Virus record (IMG/VR): IMGVR_UViG_3300009788_000009
Coordinates: 1-64,000 of that record
Reading direction: 5' to 3' (one strand)
DNA: 64,000 nt
Source: a virus
Position numbers and translations under genes: made by a program. The notes below the pieces were generated by a model. The model searched no databases. It was not told the origin of the DNA and worked only from the letters and a program-made list of their open reading frames with translations. This document shows positions 59,821-64,000 of the stretch, one piece after another (within the stretch, counting starts at the first letter, position 1; every line of letters starts with the position of its first letter).

Positions 59821-59957
59821 TTAAACTATTCGAAAACGATGATATAAGTTTTTGGAAAGTTAAACACATAGCAAATGCCCTAAAAAAAGAGGGCTTCCCC
59901 GCTACAGCAAAGTTCATTAGTGAAGTAGCAACCCTTATGGAGGATAAATATGTCTGA
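59817..59957 (+). CDS. 46-aa helical hypothetical protein
   Basis: ATG 59817 overlaps the previous stop (ATGA) with AGAGAAG about 10 nt upstream; ATG 59790 in the same frame would give 55 aa but has no ribosome site. MIKLFENDDISFWKVKHIAN ... KEGFPATAKFISEVATLME. The stop overlaps the next gene, whose GGAGG ribosome site lies inside this one. Confidence 0.6.
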   Translation: MIKLFENDDISFWKVKHIANALKKEGFPATAKFISEVATLMEDKYV

Positions 59958-60204
59958 TGATGATTTTAAAGTAGCTAAAGATTATAAAATACTGGTGTTA
60001 ACACATACTTTCCCTGGATACTATGGTAGAGCTGATACAATCAGAGAAGCTAAAAAGAATTGTCTAAGTGAAGTAGGTGATAAATCTAAGTATAAAGATC
60101 TTTGTATTGCCTTCCTTGCTCACAAAGACGTTGAAGTAACAGGTATGGGAGCTTGGCGTAGACCAGCTAATATACCCGATCCAGTTAGACTAGGTAAAGT
60201 ATAA
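59950..60204 (+). CDS. 84-aa hypothetical protein
   Basis: GGAGG 6 nt upstream. MSDDDFKVAKDYKILVLTHT then FPGYYGRADTIREAKKNCLSE and a Pro-rich end. Small alpha/beta protein with a strand-turn-helix pattern similar to DUF1508-type folds. Function unknown. Confidence 0.72.
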   Translation: MSDDDFKVAKDYKILVLTHTFPGYYGRADTIREAKKNCLSEVGDKSKYKDLCIAFLAHKDVEVTGMGAWRRPANIPDPVRLGKV

Positions 60205-60437
60205 TGAATGAAGCAAACGAACATCGTAAATTCAAAGAACTATTTAATACTAATATAACTTTCAGAGATAACCTATTATCAGGTATCACTAAAAGTTATA
60301 GAATAGATATAATAGCTTTAGATGAATGGTTAATACATACACATGGTTATTGTATAGAAGAACATGGCTCTACTAAAGATTTTATTACTGATTACTTCAG
60401 TAAGGAAGCGGCAGAATTTGTCAAACAAAGACTATGA
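60204..60437 (+). CDS. 77-aa hypothetical protein
   Basis: TAATG overlap with the preceding stop. MNEANEHRKFKELFNTNITF ... HTHGYCIEEHGSTKDFITDYF. Helical with an aromatic-rich end. Function unknown. Confidence 0.7.
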   Translation: MNEANEHRKFKELFNTNITFRDNLLSGITKSYRIDIIALDEWLIHTHGYCIEEHGSTKDFITDYFSKEAAEFVKQRL

Positions 60438-60625
60438 GACATATACTCATTGTAAAAAAGAATGAAACAACTGATAAATGGATGTGGAAATTCATACGTC
60501 TATCTAAACCAAACTTAGTTCTATGCCAAAGTCTTGTAAAATATCATACAGCAGAAAACGCACACGGACACTTCTTTGAAATCGCACAAGAAATCAGTGA
60601 CTTCATTAACCAAAAAGAAAGGTAG
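60434..60625 (+). CDS. 63-aa hypothetical protein
   Basis: MRHILIVKKNETTDKWMWKF ... beta strand, then helix (AENAHGHFFEIAQEISDFINQ). Strand-turn-strand-helix layout again like the small DUF1508-type folds. Overlaps both neighbours. Confidence 0.65.
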   Translation: MRHILIVKKNETTDKWMWKFIRLSKPNLVLCQSLVKYHTAENAHGHFFEIAQEISDFINQKER

Positions 60626-60983
60626 GGCCATACGTGGTCATAAAGCTTCTCTTATTATAATAAATGATCCTTATATGCCTATAAAGAAAGCCACTCAAAG
60701 TCAACAAGCACAAAAAACAGCCCTTAAACTATTTGCTCAAGGTTATAGACCACTTAAAAATACTGCTTTCCCTCGAATTGGTATGTTTAACTATGGTAAA
60801 ATACGTAAGAGATTTTCTATTATTACCCCTCTTGTACTTAATCAATGTGCTGGAGTACATGCTTACACTATAGATCGTAAAGATGTACCAAATGATGTGT
60901 ATTATTCATTAATTAGATTAAGTAATAATGCCACTATTAAAACTTATAAAATATTATGTGATCAAATAAATGAAATATCGTAG
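60597..60983 (+). CDS. 128-aa hypothetical protein with family-like helix
   Basis: Start uncertain: GTG 60597 (128 aa) or TTG 60576 (135 aa); no ATG before residue about 35. Basic N-terminus, then the helix QAQKTALKLFAQGYRPL, which resembles IKLAARLYKEGYR of the 61534 gene, and a C-terminal domain (YGKIRKRFSIITPLVLNQCAGVH). Possibly the long member of that small family. Confidence 0.6.
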   Translation: MTSLTKKKGRAIRGHKASLIIINDPYMPIKKATQSQQAQKTALKLFAQGYRPLKNTAFPRIGMFNYGKIRKRFSIITPLVLNQCAGVHAYTIDRKDVPNDVYYSLIRLSNNATIKTYKILCDQINEIS

Positions 60984-61176
60984 AGGGCAAGTACGCAAAG
61001 AAAATAGAGGTTATGCAGTTAAAATATACACCTGTATACTAACTCAAGATAATGAAAAAGTAGCTAAACTATATGCTGATACTCCAGAAAAATGTAGTAA
61101 ATTAGCTCATGGAATAATGGCATATCTAAAACTATTAGAAAAACAGGAAAAAAGACGTGAATCATCAAGTATATAG
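60970..61176 (+). CDS. 68-aa hypothetical protein
   Basis: MKYRRGQVRKENRGYAVKIYTC then strand and helix (KCSKLAHGIMAYLKLLEKQEKRRES). Basic. ATG overlaps the previous stop region. Function unknown. Confidence 0.65.
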   Translation: MKYRRGQVRKENRGYAVKIYTCILTQDNEKVAKLYADTPEKCSKLAHGIMAYLKLLEKQEKRRESSSI

Positions 61177-61393
61177 ATATCTTATATTTCCAAGTGGTCA
61201 AAAATGGACTTGGGAATTATATGCCCCCAATGGTATCGTAGTATGTCGCTCATGTAGAACATTTAAATTCGCTTGTGAAGCTAAAAAGAGTGTTCGAAAC
61301 ATGATTGAAATGATACGAACTAAAGCGGTACAAATAATTGAAGAATCAAAGCCGAAAACAACATGTGATTCAAACGGCTATAAGACTGTATAA
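61157..61393 (+). CDS. 78-aa DUF1508-like hypothetical protein
   Basis: GTG start at 61157. WTWELYAPNGIVVCRSCRTFKFACEAKKSVRNMIE has the W-x-W-x-L-x-x-x-N-G-x-V-V-x-x-S ... S-V-R-x-x-I order of DUF1508 domains (parts: WTWELYAPNGIVV and KKSVRNMIEMI), though Cys residues replace some usual positions. Probably a diverged relative of 56096-56266. Confidence 0.6.
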   Translation: MNHQVYRYLIFPSGQKWTWELYAPNGIVVCRSCRTFKFACEAKKSVRNMIEMIRTKAVQIIEESKPKTTCDSNGYKTV

Positions 61394-61565
61394 ATTAGGT
61401 TGGAGAGCAAATGATAAACCTAATGAACTAATCTTAAAAAGATCAAATTTTACAGATGAACAATCTATACATTATAAAAGTTATACTGAAATAAAGTTTG
61501 CTACTAAAAAACTATACAAACTCATGGTAAACTATGAAAGAACATCCAATAAAACTAGCAGCTAG
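61365..61565 (+). CDS. 66-aa member of a tandem small-gene family (copy 1)
   Basis: Start uncertain: GTG 61365 (66 aa) or TTG 61338 (75 aa). From GTG it reads MIQTAIRLYKLGWRANDKPN, matching the IKLAARLYKEG start of the next two genes, and ends in TSNKTSS, as the next gene ends in KSNKTSC. Confidence 0.55.
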   Translation: MIQTAIRLYKLGWRANDKPNELILKRSNFTDEQSIHYKSYTEIKFATKKLYKLMVNYERTSNKTSS

Positions 61566-61743
61566 ATTATATAAAGAGGGGTATAGAATAGGTGATGTTG
61601 GGTTTGTAGTACATGAAACCCATGCTAAAAAGTTTATTCTTGTTAAACCTTCTGGAACTACAACTACAATAAACTATCAAACCTATGCTCTTCTACGAAC
61701 CATGACAAATAATGATGGAAAATCCAATAAAACTAGCTGCTAG
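61534..61743 (+). CDS. 69-aa member of a tandem small-gene family (copy 2)
   Basis: MKEHPIKLAARLYKEGYRIG then beta-rich KKFILVKPSGTTTTINYQTYALL. Its 5' end overlaps copy 1 by 32 nt; the DNA of that overlap (CCAATAAAACTAGCAGCTAG, at 61545-61564) is repeated almost exactly in the overlap with copy 3. Confidence 0.65.
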   Translation: MKEHPIKLAARLYKEGYRIGDVGFVVHETHAKKFILVKPSGTTTTINYQTYALLRTMTNNDGKSNKTSC

Positions 61744-61918
61744 ATTATATAAAGAAAGTTGTTATGTAAAAACTATTCATTTAGACGATCCACCACATAA
61801 AATTAGTCATGTAGCTATGAATGTAAGTGATAGAGATGGTTATAAATTCATATCTAAAGAAGTTTTTGACTTAGTATTAAGGATGCAAACAAATGAGAAA
61901 GAAGATACTGGAAGATGA
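61712..61918 (+). CDS. 68-aa member of a tandem small-gene family (copy 3)
   Basis: MMENPIKLAARLYKESCYVK then a diverged C-terminal half (HVAMNVSDRDGYKFISKEVF). The N-terminal 12 residues match copy 2 nearly exactly at DNA and protein level. Overlaps the next gene by 26 nt. Confidence 0.65.
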   Translation: MMENPIKLAARLYKESCYVKTIHLDDPPHKISHVAMNVSDRDGYKFISKEVFDLVLRMQTNEKEDTGR

Positions 61919-62171
61919 AATAGGTTTATATATAAATCTTTACGGAGCTTTCACTATACGTCCTATGATAAAATCTAATCTATTTGAGAATGAAAAAGTA
62001 GTAATAAAAATAGATGAAAAAACTGATCCATTTATCTACGTGTACAAACTAAAAGGAAATATAAAGGAATGGTGGGTACACTGTGGCTTCAATAATACCG
62101 CTGATAAGGCTATTCAATATGAATTAGTTAAAACTCTGTATATAAAACAGTTCTTGCAACTAAGAACTTAA
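61893..62171 (+). CDS. 92-aa hypothetical protein
   Basis: MRKKILEDEIGLYINLYGAF then IKSNLFENEKVVIKIDEKTD and WWVHCGFNNTADKAIQYELVKTLY. The opening EIGLYINLYGAFTI is weakly like the IKLAARLYKEG start of the three preceding genes. Last small gene before the primase-helicase. Confidence 0.68.
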   Translation: MRKKILEDEIGLYINLYGAFTIRPMIKSNLFENEKVVIKIDEKTDPFIYVYKLKGNIKEWWVHCGFNNTADKAIQYELVKTLYIKQFLQLRT

Positions 62172-62221
62172 TATGATATTCTAGTTGTCTCGTTATATCC
62201 AACTCTTTAAGGACGCAACCG

Positions 62222-64000
62222 ATGGAGTTAACTTTCCTAGAGGCTAAAGAACCTCTAACAAAGTATATATCAAGCACCGATGTTAAACCATACCCACATG
62301 CCAAATTCCTGACTTCATATGAAGAAAGCGTAACTACACCCTTTCAGTTATTCGATGCTATAAAAGATCATGCCAGTCTTGATCATGCTCTACTAAAAGG
62401 TTCCCTCGTTCGAAATATTCGTAACGAAAGCCGAGCAGGGTTAACAAATACTCAAGAAGCTACTAAATGGCTATGCCTTGATATAGATGGACTAGAGGGG
62501 TTTTCTGTAAAACAGTTAGTCCACCAATTAGGTTTTGAAGACATATCACATACTATACAATACTCTGCTACTAGTGGTTTATTCAAAAATACCTCCTTAA
62601 AAGTACATCTATTCTTCTTACTCGAAGACGAGATATCCCCTGACTTCATGCATGACTGGTTAACCTGGCTAAATTTCCAATTCTTTAAATCTCATATTAA
62701 ACTTAATCCTGCCGGTACTACTCTACATTATCCTGTTGATCCTACATTATGTCAAAATTCTAGGCTCATATTCATTGCTCCACCTAATTTTGAAAACGAT
62801 AATCTTGATCCATATTCAGGATCACGCATATCATTACAAAAGTGTGAAGAGGATTATTTAGCTATACCAGATGTAACTATATTACCTACTCGTACTAAAC
62901 TACAAAATGAAGCTAAAACTTTAATTAAAAAACTACGTAAAGCAGAGGGTTTACCAGAAACAAAAACCCCTAAATTCGTAACATCATCATTAGGACTAGA
63001 AATTTGCTCTAATCCAGAATCAGCCCGCGTAACAGGTGTTAAAGAAAATGGAGGGTTTGTATATCTTAATATAAACGGGGGCGATAGTTGGGGCTACTAT
63101 CATAAGGACAATAATTATAAATATATATATAACTTCAAAGGAGAGCCTGTATATCCTACAGAGAAATTCCTACCTGATTACTGGCGTACTGAGGCTATAC
63201 CTAAACAATCAGTTAAAACTCCTGCACCAGATGGTTTATATTACTTTGGCTTTCAAGATGAAGCTACTAGTAAACTATGGTATGGTAGTTGGAACCCCAC
63301 TTCATTAGCTATGAAGTTAACTAACGCAGGTGCTAATGAAACCTCAGTACGAAGATTCCTTAAACATAATAATAAAGAGATTGATATGTTACCAGTATGG
63401 AATCTTGTCTATGATCCTACACCTTCTGCAACCATAGGTATAGATACTAAAATCGGATATGTAAATTCTTACCAACCTGCTTCTATACCTGCAATGAGAA
63501 GTACACATAAAAAGAGAGGACTACCTAAATCAATAACTATATTCTTAGATCATGTTGTTAACTATGATAAAGAAGTTGCAAACCACTTTTTAAATTGGGT
63601 TGCATACGTTGTTCAGTTTCGAACAAGAGCTAATACTTCTTGGTTAATGTTTGGAACACAAGGAACCGGGAAAGGTGTTCTGTTCTCTAACATTTTGCGT
63701 CCCTTAGTTGGGGAGCAGAACGCTTCTCTCGTCACTATACAAAACGTAGCAGAGAAATTTACAGATACAACAGATGATAAAATTCTTGTTATGGTAGACG
63801 AAGTAAGTCGTAACGAGTTTAACCATAACAAAGGGCTAATGAATCGTATCAAAGCAATGGTAACAGATGATAAAACTATATCACGTAAGTTTTCATGCCC
63901 ACCTATACCAGTGAATAATCACTGTAATTTTATATTTACTTCTAATGAAATTATACCAATGGATATACCAGTCAATGATAGAAGGTTCAATGTAGCACCA
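62222..64000 (+). CDS. primase-helicase: AEP-type primase plus SF3/D5-like helicase (3' end outside window)
   Basis: 593 residues are visible and the frame is open to the window end. AAGGA lies 7 nt before ATG 62222. N-terminal primase-like part: KWLCLDIDGL (Asp87, Asp89) and, after an ATSG stretch, KVHLFF (His129), the DxD ... H pattern of archaeo-eukaryotic primases. Residues 478-485 are GTQGTGKG (Walker A), 522-529 ILVMVDEV (Walker B, Asp526-Glu527), and NFIFTSNE carries Asn575 (SF3 motif C). It would unwind the fork and prime synthesis for the family A polymerase at 5035. The gene continues beyond the window, presumably into the rest of the replication module. Confidence 0.92.
   Translation, partial: MELTFLEAKEPLTKYISSTDVKPYPHAKFLTSYEESVTTPFQLFDAIKDHASLDHALLKGSLVRNIRNESRAGLTNTQEATKWLCLDIDGLEGFSVKQLVHQLGFEDISHTIQYSATSGLFKNTSLKVHLFFLLEDEISPDFMHDWLTWLNFQFFKSHIKLNPAGTTLHYPVDPTLCQNSRLIFIAPPNFENDNLDPYSGSRISLQKCEEDYLAIPDVTILPTRTKLQNEAKTLIKKLRKAEGLPETKTPKFVTSSLGLEICSNPESARVTGVKENGGFVYLNINGGDSWGYYHKDNNYKYIYNFKGEPVYPTEKFLPDYWRTEAIPKQSVKTPAPDGLYYFGFQDEATSKLWYGSWNPTSLAMKLTNAGANETSVRRFLKHNNKEIDMLPVWNLVYDPTPSATIGIDTKIGYVNSYQPASIPAMRSTHKKRGLPKSITIFLDHVVNYDKEVANHFLNWVAYVVQFRTRANTSWLMFGTQGTGKGVLFSNILRPLVGEQNASLVTIQNVAEKFTDTTDDKILVMVDEVSRNEFNHNKGLMNRIKAMVTDDKTISRKFSCPPIPVNNHCNFIFTSNEIIPMDIPVNDRRFNVAP

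Noticed and set aside
1-64000. Lysogeny module
   Set aside because: No integrase, excisionase, CI-like repressor or attachment site was recognised; a lytic life style is the better reading, with the caveat that the genome ends are outside the window.

Overview
The window is a large piece (probably most) of a lytic, podovirus-like phage genome that infects a Gram-negative bacterium. Phage identity rests on a complete set of head genes: small and large terminase, P22-type portal, acidic scaffold and N4-gp56-family major capsid protein. It also rests on a full lysis cassette with an M15 endolysin, a holin-like protein and an inner- and outer-membrane spanin pair; the outer spanin is a lipoprotein, which implies a Gram-negative envelope. 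No tape-measure, tail-tube or sheath gene is visible, while there are very large internal or fibre proteins (2233, 1084, 1009, 790, 748 and 678 aa), so a short tail is the best inference. No integrase, repressor or phage RNA polymerase is recognisable. The DNA is AT-rich and densely packed, with many ATGA/TGATG stop-start overlaps. The host cannot be named from the sequence.

Layout. (1) 1-9076, plus strand: DNA metabolism. This holds the end of a gene that is probably a MoxR-type ATPase, a DUF3150-like protein, a VWA/metallopeptidase protein, a Cas4/RecB-like Fe-S nuclease, an SNF2-type helicase, a family A DNA polymerase, an SSB candidate and a PD-(D/E)XK resolvase-like nuclease, closed by a terminator at 9088-9127. 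(2) 9155-12171, plus strand: lysis cassette and small membrane or Zn-ribbon proteins, closed by a terminator at 12182-12207. (3) 47948 down to 12189, minus strand: one long virion operon running terminase, portal, an Acb2-like protein, scaffold, capsid, adaptors, fibres, repeat proteins and giant internal proteins, converging on region 2. (4) 48151-62171, plus strand: a divergent accessory/early-type region of about 45 tiny genes, most without known function, separated by structured leaders, repeats, an iteron-like cluster and a roughly 470-nt structured RNA. (5) 62222-64000, plus strand: an AEP-primase/SF3-helicase gene that runs off the window and presumably continues the replication module at the window start on a circularly arranged map.

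Most notable. An intergenic stretch (57743-58304) folds into many perfect helices, including a gap-free three-way junction and an H-type pseudoknot, and lies between two related SANT/Myb-like genes; it is the best candidate for an undescribed system. An Acb2/Tad1-like cyclic-oligonucleotide sponge candidate sits inside the head operon. A 22-residue beta-type repeat occurs 33 times in one fibre gene and three more times in another. A recurring hairpin plus TGGGG(T/C)A(A/G)T element precedes four accessory genes. A cluster of inverted TGAGACAAA half-sites fills 53214-53498.
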